From NCBI GenBank assembly GCA_964589935.1, contig CAZPVD010000014.1:29283-93282 (forward strand): 64,000 bases of DNA. Direction: 5' to 3'. A model generated the notes under the pieces. The model did not search any database. It had not been told where the DNA came from and saw only the letters and a list, made by a program, of their open reading frames with translations. Positions within the stretch are counted from its first letter, which is position 1, and the number at the start of each line of letters is the position of its first letter. Position numbers and translations under genes: made by a program. Of the stretch, positions 24,293 through 33,115 are shown piece after piece. This DNA is from VHCN01 sp964589935 (GTDB lineage Bacteria > Verrucomicrobiota > Verrucomicrobiia > Limisphaerales > VHCN01).

Positions 24293-25780
24293 ATGAAGAA
24301 ACATGTTTTCAGTGCGCTGCGATGGCTGGTTGTGCTTGCCATCCTCGTGGGGCTGGCGTGGGTTGGGCTGCTGTATCTGAAAAAACAGGACGAGGCCGAG
24401 GTGCCGCAGTTCACGAGCGCAAAGATCGCGCGCGGTGACGTCGTGCAGGCGGTCACTGCAACAGGCACGCTCAATCCCGTGGTCAATGTGCAGGTCGGCA
24501 GCCAGATTTCCGGCAACATCCTGAAGCTCTCCGCTGACTTCAACTCGCAGGTGAAGGAAAATCAGGTCATCGCGCAGCTCGACGCGGCCACGTATCGCGC
24601 CAACGTGCTGCAATGCGAAGGCGATCTCGCCAGCGCGAAGGCCGCGCTTGAACTGGCGCGCATCAGCTCGCACCGCGCAGAGGAACTCATCAAAAACAAA
24701 CTCATCCCGCAGGCGGACGTGGACAACGCCGTCGCCACGCTGCACCAAGCCGAGGCGACCGTGAAAATCAAGGAGGCCAACCTCGATCGCGCAAAGGTGG
24801 ACTTCGAGCGTTGCACGATTTATTCGCCGATTGACGGCATCGTCATCTCGCGCAACGTGGACGTGGGCCAGACTGTTGCCGCCAGCATGAGCGCGCCCGT
24901 GCTCTTCGTCATCGCAAAGGACCTCACCAAAATGCAGATTGACGCGAACGTCTCCGAGGCCGACGTGGGCACCGTCGAGGACGGACAGGAAGTGACCTTC
25001 ACCGTGGACGCCTTTCCCGGCCGCACCTTCACCGGCAAGGTCGTGCAGGTGCGCAACTCGCCCATCACCGTGCAGAACGTCGTCACGTATGACACTGTGA
25101 TCGAGGTGAACAACGACGACCGCAAACTCAAGCCCGGCATGACCGCCAACGTGAGCATCATCGTCGCGTCCAAGCCCGGCGTGCTGCGCATCCCGAACGC
25201 GGCGCTCCGCTTCCGTCCGCCGGAAACGCCGACGAACTTTACTTTCACAGCGAAAATGCTCATGGCCGCCGGCATGAAGAAAAAACCCGAGCCATTCACG
25301 AACGCGGCGCCTGCGGCAGTCACTTCCTCAAATCTGCTCGCCGCCGCGACAACGACATGGACAGGCAATGAAACGCCGGATGAGTTGATGAAAAAGTTTC
25401 GTGAGGCGCGCGACAGCGGCGAGGCGGTGCCGGATTCCGTTCGCGCGAAAGTGCGCGAGATTTTCCAACAGCGCGGCGGCGGCGGTGGTGGAGGAGGAGG
25501 ACAAGGCGGGCGTGGTGGCGGCCCGCCGCGGCCCAGTTCAAAGCCCGCGACGCGCACAATCTGGACGTTCGCCTCCAATGAAACGCCGCCGCCCGGCGAG
25601 ACGCCGAAGTTGAATCCTGTCACTGTTCGCACGGGCATCAGCGACGGCATTTACACCGAGGTGCTTTCCGGTCTCGAAGAAAATGCCACGGTCGTGACCG
25701 CTGTGACACTGCCGAAGTCCACCGCGCCTCAACAGGCGGTGAATCCATTTGGCGGCGGCGGGCGCGGCTTTGGCCGCTAG
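24293..25780 (+). CDS. MacA-like periplasmic adaptor (membrane fusion protein)
   Basis: A 495-residue protein. One N-terminal membrane helix (WLVVLAILVGLAWVGLLYL) anchors it. Barrel-sandwich halves are near GTLNPVVNVQVGSQISGNI and IYSPIDGIVISRNVDVGQTV, with an alpha-hairpin between. Beta-barrel sequence runs to about 300. A low-complexity insert with eight consecutive Gly and GGRGGGPPRPSSKP lies at about 391-412. It would connect the inner-membrane MacB-type transporter to an outer-membrane channel; no TolC homologue is in the window. The next ORF starts 2 bp later. Confidence 0.88.
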   Translation: MKKHVFSALRWLVVLAILVGLAWVGLLYLKKQDEAEVPQFTSAKIARGDVVQAVTATGTLNPVVNVQVGSQISGNILKLSADFNSQVKENQVIAQLDAATYRANVLQCEGDLASAKAALELARISSHRAEELIKNKLIPQADVDNAVATLHQAEATVKIKEANLDRAKVDFERCTIYSPIDGIVISRNVDVGQTVAASMSAPVLFVIAKDLTKMQIDANVSEADVGTVEDGQEVTFTVDAFPGRTFTGKVVQVRNSPITVQNVVTYDTVIEVNNDDRKLKPGMTANVSIIVASKPGVLRIPNAALRFRPPETPTNFTFTAKMLMAAGMKKKPEPFTNAAPAAVTSSNLLAAATTTWTGNETPDELMKKFREARDSGEAVPDSVRAKVREIFQQRGGGGGGGGGQGGRGGGPPRPSSKPATRTIWTFASNETPPPGETPKLNPVTVRTGISDGIYTEVLSGLEENATVVTAVTLPKSTAPQQAVNPFGGGGRGFGR

Positions 25781-25782
25781 GC

Positions 25783-26550
25783 ATGACGACGACTCTGGTC
25801 ATCAAGCTCGACGGCATCCACAAGACCTATCACACGGGCGAAGTGGACGTGAAGGCCGTGCGCGGCGTGTCGCTTGAAATCGCGCGCGGCGAGTTCGTGG
25901 CGATCATGGGCGCGAGCGGCTCCGGCAAGTCCACGATGATGAACATCGTCGGCTGTCTCGACCGCCCGACGCAGGGCCGCTACTTTCTGGACGGCGTGGA
26001 TGTTTCCGGGCTGGATCGCGACGCGCTGGCAGACATTCGCAACCAGAAAATCGGTTTTGTATTTCAAGGCTTCAACCTGCTCTCGCGCACGTCGGCAATC
26101 GAGAATGTCGAGTTGCCGATGCTCTACAACCGCCGCGGCCTCTCGTCGCGTGAGCAGCGTGAACGCGCCAACCACGCGCTCGACGCGGTTGGCCTCGCCC
26201 AGCGCGCGGATCATCATCCGAACCAGCTTTCCGGCGGCCAGCAGCAGCGTGTCGCCATCGCGCGCGCGCTGTCGAACCAGCCTTCGCTCCTGCTTGCCGA
26301 CGAGCCGACCGGCAACCTCGACAGCCAGACGAGCATCGAAATCATGGGCGTTTTTCAGAAGCTCAACGAGCAGGGCATCACCATCGTGATGGTCACTCAC
26401 GAATTGGACATCGCGCGCTACACGCGGCGCACCGTTGTGATGCGCGACGGAAAAGTTGTGAGCGACAAGCCGGTCGAGAACCGCCTGCTCGCGGATGACG
26501 AGCTTGCGCGCCTGCGGCAGGAGCAGGCCGCTGTGCAGTTGACGAGTTGA
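25783..26550 (+). CDS. MacB-type ABC transporter ATP-binding protein
   Basis: A 255-residue ATPase of the LolD/MacB group. Walker A is GASGSGKST at residues 43-51, with QGFNLLSRTSAIENVELPM behind the Q loop. The signature is LSGGQQQRVAIARAL, Walker B is LLLADEPTGNLDS, and the H loop is VMVTHELDIA. The separate ATPase and permease genes, in place of one MacB chain, are common. It would power export of a lipid, peptide or small molecule by the complex encoded by the flanking genes. The permease starts 1 bp after it. Confidence 0.92.
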   Translation: MTTTLVIKLDGIHKTYHTGEVDVKAVRGVSLEIARGEFVAIMGASGSGKSTMMNIVGCLDRPTQGRYFLDGVDVSGLDRDALADIRNQKIGFVFQGFNLLSRTSAIENVELPMLYNRRGLSSREQRERANHALDAVGLAQRADHHPNQLSGGQQQRVAIARALSNQPSLLLADEPTGNLDSQTSIEIMGVFQKLNEQGITIVMVTHELDIARYTRRTVVMRDGKVVSDKPVENRLLADDELARLRQEQAAVQLTS

Positions 26551-26551
26551 C

Positions 26552-27769
26552 ATGCGTTTTTTCGCCACCATCCGGATCGCCTTGCGCGCGCTGCGGCGGA
26601 ACAAGCTGCGGACGGTTCTGACCATGCTCGGCATCATCATCGGCGTCGCGGCGGTCATCGCGATGGTCGGCATCGGTTCCGGCGCGAAGTCCATGGTCGA
26701 GGCGCAGATCGCCGCGATGGGGCAGAACGTCGTCCTGATTTTTTCCGGCAGCGTCACGCGCAGCGGCGTTTACACCGGCTACGGTGGAGCGGGCACGCTG
26801 ACGGTCGAGGACGCGCAGGCGATTGAGCGCGAAGTTCCAACTGCGGTTGCTGTGAGTCCGGAGATTCGCACGAGCGGCCAGCTCGGCTACGGAAACCAAA
26901 ACTGGTTCAGCCAGGTTCTTGGCGAATCGCCGGAGTATCTCGACATCCGAGCGTGGAAGATCAAGGACGGCGCAATGTTCACCGATCAGGATGTGAAGGG
27001 CGCGAACAAGGTCTGCCTCATCGGCCAGACGACCGTGAAGCAGTTGTTTCAGGACGAAGACCCGGTTGGGAAAATTCTCCGCATCAAAAATGTTCCGCTC
27101 AAGGTCATCGGCACGCTCGAACCGAAGGGCTTCTCGGTCATGGGTTCCGATCAGGACGACGTGGTCATCATGCCCTACACGACCGCGATGAAGCGCATTT
27201 CCGGAGTGACGACGCTGCGTGGCATGAACGTGCAGGCCGCGAATCCAGCCGCCATCGAACAGGTGCAGAACCAGGTCACCTTGCTGCTTCGACAGCGGCA
27301 TCGCATCCAGCAGGGCCGCGACGATGACTTTATGGTGCGCACGCAGCAGGAGATTGCCGAGCGCGCGACAGAAACCTCCAAGGTGATGACGGGACTGCTT
27401 GGCGGCATCGCCAGCATCTCACTGCTCGTTGGAGGCATCGGCATCATGAACATCATGCTCGTGAGCGTGACTGAACGCACGCGCGAGATCGGCATCCGCA
27501 TGGCCGTCGGCGCGCACGCGAGCGACATCCTCATGCAGTTTCTAATCGAGGCCGTGACGCTCAGTTCCATCGGCGGCGCGCTGGGCATTTTCGTCGGCAT
27601 CGGCGGCGCGCGCATGTTGCAGGCGTCGAAGGGCTGGCCGGTGGAAATTTCTCCGGAGTCGGTGGTGCTTGCCTTCGCGTTCAGCGCCGTGGTGGGCATT
27701 TTTTTTGGCTTCTACCCCGCGCGAAAGGCGTCGCAGCTCGACCCGATTGACGCGCTGCGTTACGAGTGA
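26552..27769 (+). CDS. MacB/FtsX-type ABC transporter permease
   Basis: A 405-residue inner-membrane protein. Its N-terminus (IALRALRRNKLRTVLTMLGIIIGVAAVIAM) is the FtsX/MacB helix 1. A large periplasmic MacB-PCD domain spans about 50-270. Three helices follow (LLGGIASISLLVGGIGIMNIMLVSV, EAVTLSSIGGALGIFVGI, LAFAFSAVVGIFFGFYPA). The C-terminal ARKASQLDPIDALRYE is a family hallmark. It completes the three-gene exporter. Confidence 0.92.
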   Translation: MRFFATIRIALRALRRNKLRTVLTMLGIIIGVAAVIAMVGIGSGAKSMVEAQIAAMGQNVVLIFSGSVTRSGVYTGYGGAGTLTVEDAQAIEREVPTAVAVSPEIRTSGQLGYGNQNWFSQVLGESPEYLDIRAWKIKDGAMFTDQDVKGANKVCLIGQTTVKQLFQDEDPVGKILRIKNVPLKVIGTLEPKGFSVMGSDQDDVVIMPYTTAMKRISGVTTLRGMNVQAANPAAIEQVQNQVTLLLRQRHRIQQGRDDDFMVRTQQEIAERATETSKVMTGLLGGIASISLLVGGIGIMNIMLVSVTERTREIGIRMAVGAHASDILMQFLIEAVTLSSIGGALGIFVGIGGARMLQASKGWPVEISPESVVLAFAFSAVVGIFFGFYPARKASQLDPIDALRYE

Positions 27770-27817
27770 CGCGGAGTTGCCCGCGCGCCCCAATTTCCGC
27801 ACACTCCGCGCGTCGTT

Positions 27818-28840
27818 GTGAACGAGTCGCGCCACGCTGAAATCCTCTCCACGCACACACCCGCGTTGTTTGACGCGGCGGTGAGTCGCGCGGCGGAACT
27901 CCTCCGCGCCGGTGAAGTTGTCGCGCTGCCGACCGAAACCGTCTATGGCCTCGCTGCAAACGCGCTCGATGAAAACGCCGTCGCGCGCATCTACAAAATC
28001 AAGGGCCGGCTCGCGCACAATCCGATCATCGTTCACGTTGCCAACATTGAGATGGCACGGCGTTGCGTGCGCGAATGGCCGCGAGCAGCAGAGCGGCTTG
28101 CGGGCGCGTTCTGGCCCGGCCCGCTCACGCTCGTGCTGCCGAAGTCGGCGGAGATTCCCGGCATCGTCACGGCGGACGGTGACACCGTGGGCGTGCGTTG
28201 GCCCTCGCATCCGTTCATGCAGGCGGTGATTCGCGCGTGCGGTTTTCCACTCGCGGCACCGAGCGCAAATTTGTCGAACCAGCTTTCTCCGACGAACGCG
28301 GAACACGTTCGCAAATCGCTCGGCAAAAAGCTCCAGCTCATCGTGGACGGCGGCCAGTCGCAAGTCGGCATTGAATCCACCGTGCTCGATCTTGTCGCGA
28401 CACCGCCGCGCGTGCTGCGGCCGGGGATGATTCACGCGGAATCCCTCGCGGCAGCGATCGGGGAAGTTCAGAGTTCAAAGCTCAAAGTTCAAAGTAAAGG
28501 CGCACTGCGAAGCCCGGGACAGTTGCCAAGGCATTACTCGCCCAGAGCGAAACTTGTGGTCGCCTCGTGGAACGACGACGCGGATTTGCGCGGGCAAGTT
28601 GGAAAATGGAATTTGGAAATCGCGAAATGCCATGTCATCGCACACTCGCACATTCCGCTCGCGAGCGGTTTTGGCCGCGTGTCGGTGATCCCGCACGACG
28701 CGGAGGCGTTCGCGCGGGCGCTTTACGCCGAGCTGCACGTTTGCGACGAGGCGGGCGCGGAACTCATCATGGTTGAAGCGCCACCCGATGGATCGGAATG
28801 GCAGGCGATTGGCGACCGGCTGCGCCGCGCGGCGGCGTGA
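27818..28840 (+). CDS. L-threonylcarbamoyladenylate synthase (TsaC/Sua5)
   Basis: A 340-residue protein of the long, Sua5 type, starting with GTG. The YrdC domain spans about 15-205, with VVALPTETVYGLAANAL and RIYKIKGRLAHNPIIVHV, and SANLSNQLSPTNAEHV. The C-terminal Sua5 domain follows. It makes the activated intermediate for the universal t6A37 modification of ANN-decoding tRNAs. The linker between domains has two stretches written by dispersed repeats: GEVQSSKLKVQSKG (about 215-228) from TTCAAAG units and GKWNLEIAK (about 263-271) from a GGAAAAT/GGAATTT-type unit. Confidence 0.9.
   Translation: MNESRHAEILSTHTPALFDAAVSRAAELLRAGEVVALPTETVYGLAANALDENAVARIYKIKGRLAHNPIIVHVANIEMARRCVREWPRAAERLAGAFWPGPLTLVLPKSAEIPGIVTADGDTVGVRWPSHPFMQAVIRACGFPLAAPSANLSNQLSPTNAEHVRKSLGKKLQLIVDGGQSQVGIESTVLDLVATPPRVLRPGMIHAESLAAAIGEVQSSKLKVQSKGALRSPGQLPRHYSPRAKLVVASWNDDADLRGQVGKWNLEIAKCHVIAHSHIPLASGFGRVSVIPHDAEAFARALYAELHVCDEAGAELIMVEAPPDGSEWQAIGDRLRRAAA
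28461..28500. repeat. Heptanucleotide TTCAAAG repeats inside the tsaC/sua5 gene
   Basis: GAAGTTCAGAGTTCAAAG followed by CTCAAAG and TTCAAAG units lies in frame in the coding sequence and encodes a VQSSKLKVQS-type peptide. It falls in the interdomain linker, where extra residues are tolerated. Confidence 0.75.
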
Positions 28841-28951
28841 ATCGAAAAATCAGCCCGAAGCACTAATCGTGCCGGCGTAGCCTCAATTGGCATCACATCT
28901 TCATGTAATTGACACACGGCACGCGCGCCGGCAGCATACCAAGTTTTACAG

Positions 28952-29575
28952 GTGCCAATCACTGTTGCCATCATCGAGGACAAGCAGGACATCCGCGAGG
29001 GAGTCGCGTATCTCATCCGCAATTCACCGGGCTTTGATTGTGTTGCAACATTCGGCACGGGAGAAGAGGCGGTGCGCGAATTGCCGCGCCTGAATCCCGA
29101 CGTGGTGCTCGTTGACATCCAGCTTCCCGGCACGTCGGGCATCCATTGCGTGCGCCGTCTCAAGCCGCAAATGCAGCGCACGCAGTTCATGATGCTTACG
29201 GTGTTCGAGGATCCCGACCGCATCTTTGAGTCGCTCAACGCGGGTGCGTCTGGCTATCTCCTGAAGAAGACGCCACCCGTAAAACTGGTCGAATCCATCG
29301 CAGAACTGCACGAGGGCGGCTCGCCGATGTCGGGCCAGATAGCGCGCCGCATTGTCGAAGCTTACTACAAACGCCCGGCGCTGGACCCGGCCACGGAACT
29401 CTCCGATCGCGAGCGTGACATTCTCAACGCGCTGGTGAAGGGCTGCCTTTACAAGGAGATTGCGGAACAGTGCGGCATCAGCATTGATACGGTGCGCAAA
29501 CACATTCACAACATTTACGGAAAGCTTCACGTCCATTCCCGCGCCCAAGCCGTCCGGAAGATGACGTCGAAGTAA
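28952..29575 (+). CDS. NarL/FixJ-type response regulator
   Basis: A 207-residue regulator starting with GTG. The receiver domain has an acidic pair (IIEDKQD), phosphoacceptor Asp55 (VVLVDIQLPGTSG) and Lys in LLKKTPPVK. The C-terminal LuxR-type helix-turn-helix covers about 145-200 (LSDRERDILNALVKGCLYKEIAEQCGISIDTVRKHIHNIYGKL). Its partner kinase is not in the window. About 110 bp upstream and nearly 500 bp downstream are free of genes, so it is probably transcribed alone. Confidence 0.92.
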   Translation: MPITVAIIEDKQDIREGVAYLIRNSPGFDCVATFGTGEEAVRELPRLNPDVVLVDIQLPGTSGIHCVRRLKPQMQRTQFMMLTVFEDPDRIFESLNAGASGYLLKKTPPVKLVESIAELHEGGSPMSGQIARRIVEAYYKRPALDPATELSDRERDILNALVKGCLYKEIAEQCGISIDTVRKHIHNIYGKLHVHSRAQAVRKMTSK

Positions 29576-30066
29576 CATTGCCGCCCGCCGCTACCCGCCG
29601 GACCCTGTTCCTATTTTGCGCTGGCCGAAGGTTTCCAAAACCTCGCTCGTCGGTGCGTGGAGTCTCCAAAACACCCTTCGGATGGAAACTATTTCCATGC
29701 AGAATACTACTTTCATGTAGCTACCGCATGCGGAGGACGCGTGCTACTGAGCCACTCGTAATCGCAGACTTCCGCGGTCGGAATGGAGGGCCGCCTGGAA
29801 AACCGGCGTCACGCGCCCGAGGGCGCAGATGACGCCGCGTCTGCGAACGAGCTTACGAGGTGGCCGTCGCACTCGCAGGCGCGCGGGTTCGCGCCTGCCG
29901 GCCCAGTCGTCCGCTGTGGGGCCACGGTCGGACGACGATTCCATGGGAAGGAATTCGCGACGAGCCACCTCGGATTCTTCCTGTGTCTGGCGTGAGTCAA
30001 GGAGGTTGCCCTTGCCGGGGTGTTTGTGTATCTTCCGGCACCTTTTTGAAAAAGACGCTGAAAGAC
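29576..30066. other. 490-bp gap between the NarL regulator and grpE, no gene recognised
   Basis: No ORF here has recognisable protein sequence on either strand. The region is GC-rich, with short inverted repeats such as GGCGCGCGGGTTCGCGCC near 29878-29895 and ACGCGCCCGAGGGCGCAG near 29812. I could not fold a tRNA, and no CIRCE element (TTAGCACTC-N9-GAGTGCTAA) precedes grpE. An AAGGAGG at about 30000 has no good start codon behind it. Confidence 0.5.
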
Positions 30067-30675
30067 ATGTTCGGCATGAGTGACAAGAGCGAGACAACAG
30101 CCGAAGCCACGCAACCCGAAGCCGCGCCTCCTGCCGCGGAAACTGGCCCGCTGACGCCCGGGCAGATCGAGGAACTCAAGGCCAAGGCCGCGAAGGCCGA
30201 CGATCATTGGGAACGCCTACTGCGCACCGCCGCCGAGATGGAAAACCTCCGCAAGCGCGCCGCGCGCGACCGGCAGGACGCCATCCGCTACGCCAATGAG
30301 TCGCTCGTTGCCAAGCTCGTGCCAGTGCTCGACAACTTCGACGCCGCACTCGCCGCGGCCAACGCCCAGCAAAACGGTTCGGGCGAGTCGTTGCGCGTCG
30401 GCATCAACATGATTTTCAGCCAGCTCCGCAACGTCCTCGCTGAAGTTGGCCTTGAGGAAGTGGACGCGACCGGCGCGGCCTTCGATCCCAATTTGCACGA
30501 GGCCGTTTCCCATCAGGAGTCCGCCGACGTGCCCGAGGGGCAGGTGCTTCAGCAGCTTCGCAAGGGCTACAAGCTCCGCGACCGGCTCGTGCGTCCCGCC
30601 ACCGTCGTCGTCGCCAAGAAACCCGCGTCGCCCGCCCCTCCAGAGACCAGCGCACCCGACGCGCCCGCTCAATGA
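30067..30675 (+). CDS. grpE: Nucleotide exchange factor GrpE
   Basis: About 202 residues from the ATG at 30067 (MFGMSDKSE); ATG 30076 is equally possible. An acidic/Ala-Pro-rich N-terminal tail is followed by the long dimerisation helix (about 35-85) and the beta domain. Diagnostic sequence includes AEMENLRKRAARDRQDAIRYANESLVAKLVPVLDNFDAAL, FDPNLHEAVSHQES and LQQLRKGYKLRDRLVRPATVVVAKKP. It releases ADP from DnaK; dnaK itself is not in the window. Its stop overlaps the start of dnaJ (ATGA). Confidence 0.95.
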   Translation: MFGMSDKSETTAEATQPEAAPPAAETGPLTPGQIEELKAKAAKADDHWERLLRTAAEMENLRKRAARDRQDAIRYANESLVAKLVPVLDNFDAALAAANAQQNGSGESLRVGINMIFSQLRNVLAEVGLEEVDATGAAFDPNLHEAVSHQESADVPEGQVLQQLRKGYKLRDRLVRPATVVVAKKPASPAPPETSAPDAPAQ

Positions 30676-31829
30676 GCAAACGCGATTACTACGAGGTGCT
30701 TGGCGTCTCCCGCGGTGCCAGCGCCGACGAAATCAAAAAGGCCTACCGCCAGCTCGCGCTGAAATATCACCCGGACAAAAACCCGGGTGACAAGGCGGCC
30801 GAGGAAAAGTTCAAGGAACTCGGCGAGGCCTACGAGGCGCTCAGCGACGATCAGAAGCGCGCCGCCTACGACCAGTTCGGCCACGCGGCCTTTGACGCTC
30901 GCGCGCGCGCCAGCGCCAGCGGCGGTGGGGGCCGGCCCGACTTCAGTGGGGGCTTTCACGATCCATTCGACATTTTCCGCGAAGTCTTCGGCGGCGGAAT
31001 GGGCGGGGACATTTTTGGCGAATTCTTCGGCGGAGGCCACGACCCGAACGCGCCGCGCCGCGGCTCTGACCTGCGTTACGATCTCGAAATCTCGTTTGAG
31101 GAGGCCGTGCGCGGCTGCGAAAAGGAAATCACCATCACGAAGCTCGACGGCTGCGATGCCTGCTACGATTCGGGCGCGGAACCGGGCGCGACCACCAAGA
31201 CGTGCCAGGCCTGCCGCGGACGCGGACAGGTCGTCACCTCGCGCGGCATTTTCCAGATTGCGCAGACATGCCCGCACTGCGGTGGCGTCGGGCGCATCAT
31301 TGACAAGCCTTGCAAGAAATGCCGCGGCTCTGGACGCAGTGAAAAAACCAGCACGGTCAAAATAAAAATCCCCGCCGGCGTGGACACCGGCACGCGCCTG
31401 CGCTCGTCCGGCAACGGCGAGGCCGGCATCCGTGGCGGCGGGCACGGCGATCTTTACGTCGTGCTGCACGTGCAGGAGCACGACGTGTTCAAGCGCGACG
31501 GGGACGATCTTTTATGCGAGGCGCCGATCAGCTTCGTGCAGGCCGCGCTCGGCGCGACCATCGAGGTGCCCACGCTCACCGGCAAGGCCTCGATCAAGAT
31601 TCCCGCCGGCACGCAGCCCGGCACGATGTTCCGCCTGCGCGGCAAGGGCGTGCGCAACATCCAGACCGGCGATCACGGCGACCTGCACGTGCGCGTCGCC
31701 GTCGAGGTGCCCACGAGTCTGAACACGCATCAGGAACACAAGCTGCGCGAATTCGCCTCAACCTGCGACGACAAGACCAACCCGCGCAGCAAGAGCTTCT
31801 TCGACCGCGCGCGGAATTTGTTCAAGTAA
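30672..31829 (+). CDS. dnaJ: Chaperone DnaJ (Hsp40, class A)
   Basis: A 385-residue co-chaperone. The J domain has HPD at 33-35 (KYHPDKNPGD). The Gly/Phe-rich region spans about 75-125 (FSGGFHDPFDIFREVFGGGMGGDIF). The zinc domain covers about 155-220 with four Cys pairs: CDACYDSG, CQACRGRG, CPHCGGVG and CKKCRGSG. The first pair departs from the CxxCxGxG form, with YDSG after it. C-terminal substrate-binding barrels follow. It delivers clients to DnaK and stimulates its ATPase. Confidence 0.97.
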   Translation: MSKRDYYEVLGVSRGASADEIKKAYRQLALKYHPDKNPGDKAAEEKFKELGEAYEALSDDQKRAAYDQFGHAAFDARARASASGGGGRPDFSGGFHDPFDIFREVFGGGMGGDIFGEFFGGGHDPNAPRRGSDLRYDLEISFEEAVRGCEKEITITKLDGCDACYDSGAEPGATTKTCQACRGRGQVVTSRGIFQIAQTCPHCGGVGRIIDKPCKKCRGSGRSEKTSTVKIKIPAGVDTGTRLRSSGNGEAGIRGGGHGDLYVVLHVQEHDVFKRDGDDLLCEAPISFVQAALGATIEVPTLTGKASIKIPAGTQPGTMFRLRGKGVRNIQTGDHGDLHVRVAVEVPTSLNTHQEHKLREFASTCDDKTNPRSKSFFDRARNLFK

Positions 31830-31851
31830 GGCCGCGAACGTGGCGTTTCCC

Positions 31852-32604
31852 ATGCGCCGTTTTTTCATTTCTCCCGCTGAAGCGCGCGGCAACGTGCTCG
31901 TTCTTTCCGAAGCCGAGTCGCATCATGCCTTCAACGTCCTGCGCGTCGAACGCGGAGAAGAGGTGATTATGCTGGATGGCGCGGGCTGCGAGATGCGATG
32001 TCGCGTGCGTTCAGCGACCAAGCGCGAAGTCTCGCTCGACGTGCTCGAACGGCGCGCGCATCCCGCACCGGCGTGCAAGGTCTCCTTGTTCCAGGCCGTG
32101 CCCAAGGGCAGCCTCATGGATGACATCGTCGAGAAGGCCGCCGAGCTCGGCGCGGCGCGCATCGTGCCCGTGCTCACTGCGCGCACCGAGGCGCGATTCG
32201 ACGCGAAGTCCGCGGCGCGCAAGACGGAGAAGTGGCGCCACACTGCAATCGAGGCACTCAAGCAATGCGGTTCGCCGTGGCTGCCGGAAATTTTCGAGCC
32301 GCTGCCGATTCGCGACGCGCTCGCGCTCAAGGAAATATCCGAACTCTCCGTGTTCGGTTCGCTGCACGATGGCGCGCAGCGCCCGCGCGAAGTCGTCCAG
32401 AAATTCCACGACGCTCGCGGCCGCCTGCCGCAATCACTCGCGATCTGGATCGGCCCCGAGGGCGACTTCACGCCCGACGAACTCGCCGCGCTGGAATCCG
32501 CTGGCGCGCAGCCCGTCACGCTCGGCCCGCGCGTGTTGCGCTGCGTGACCGCCGCGGTGAGCTGTCTCGCCGTGTTCAACGCGGAACTCGATTCGCGGCA
32601 CTGA
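31852..32604 (+). CDS. rsmE: 16S rRNA (uracil1498-N3)-methyltransferase RsmE
   Basis: About 250 residues starting MRRFFIS at the ATG at 31852; a GTG at 31840 would add four residues. An N-terminal PUA-like domain is followed by the SPOUT knot domain. Motifs are VSLFQAVPKGSLMDDIVEKAAELG, RTEARFDAKSAARKTEKWRHTAIEALKQCG, and the SAM-binding WIGPEGDFTPDELAAL and TLGPRVLRCVTAAV. It modifies U1498 of 16S rRNA. The grpE-dnaJ-rsmE order is widespread, which supports one transcript. Confidence 0.95.
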   Translation: MRRFFISPAEARGNVLVLSEAESHHAFNVLRVERGEEVIMLDGAGCEMRCRVRSATKREVSLDVLERRAHPAPACKVSLFQAVPKGSLMDDIVEKAAELGAARIVPVLTARTEARFDAKSAARKTEKWRHTAIEALKQCGSPWLPEIFEPLPIRDALALKEISELSVFGSLHDGAQRPREVVQKFHDARGRLPQSLAIWIGPEGDFTPDELAALESAGAQPVTLGPRVLRCVTAAVSCLAVFNAELDSRH

Positions 32605-32656
32605 GTGGCAGCGCGCGGACGGCCGCAGAGGATTTTCTCCCGGCGTTGAGGCTTCG

Positions 32657-33112
32657 ATGCTACGTTGCGTCATGCTCGTGCAACTGGAGCGCGTGCCGAT
32701 CTTCGCCGGGCTGGAGCCGGAGGCGCTGGAATTGCTCGTGTCGCGGACGCAGCGCGTCACCGTTCAAGCGGGCGCGTTCATAGTGAAGGAAGGCGAGCCG
32801 GGCAACCGTTTCTTCCTCATCGAGTCGGGCACGGTGCGCGTGGCGAAAAATATCGGCACGCCGAGCGAGGTTGAGCTGGCGCGGCTGGAGGCGGCTGATT
32901 TCTTCGGTGAAATGTGCATCCTCGAAACCCTTCCGCGCGTGGCGACCGTGCAGGCCGTGACCGAGACGCACCTGCTCTGGATGTCGTCGCTCGCGTTCCT
33001 GCATCTCTACGAGCGGCTGCCCGCGCAATACGGCCTGCTCGTGCTCAACATCGCGCGCGACCTTTCGCGCCGCCTGCGCCGCCTCGACGAGCGCTTCGCC
33101 GCGAAGCATTGA
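32657..33112 (+). CDS. Cyclic nucleotide-binding (Crp/cNMP) domain protein without DNA-binding domain
   Basis: A 151-residue protein that is essentially one cNMP-binding domain: VQLERVPIFAGLEPEALELLVSRTQ, then IVKEGEPGNRFFLIESGTVRV, FFGEMCILETLPRVATVQAVTETHLLWM. The phosphate-binding cassette FFGEMCILETLPRVA retains the general pattern, with R near the end. There is no helix-turn-helix after it, so it is not a classic Crp regulator. It may act by protein contact. The true start may be ATG 32672. It converges with the GNAT gene, 3 bp away. Confidence 0.82.
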   Translation: MLRCVMLVQLERVPIFAGLEPEALELLVSRTQRVTVQAGAFIVKEGEPGNRFFLIESGTVRVAKNIGTPSEVELARLEAADFFGEMCILETLPRVATVQAVTETHLLWMSSLAFLHLYERLPAQYGLLVLNIARDLSRRLRRLDERFAAKH

Positions 33113-33115
33113 ACC

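Noticed and set aside
24157..24543. N-terminal extension of trpD
   Set aside because: The added 129 residues are unlike any TrpD and overlap the divergent MacA-like gene; the GTG at 24156 fits the family start.
29870..29900. tRNA gene suggested by GGGTTCGCGCC
   Set aside because: No matching acceptor, D or anticodon stems could be assembled around it.
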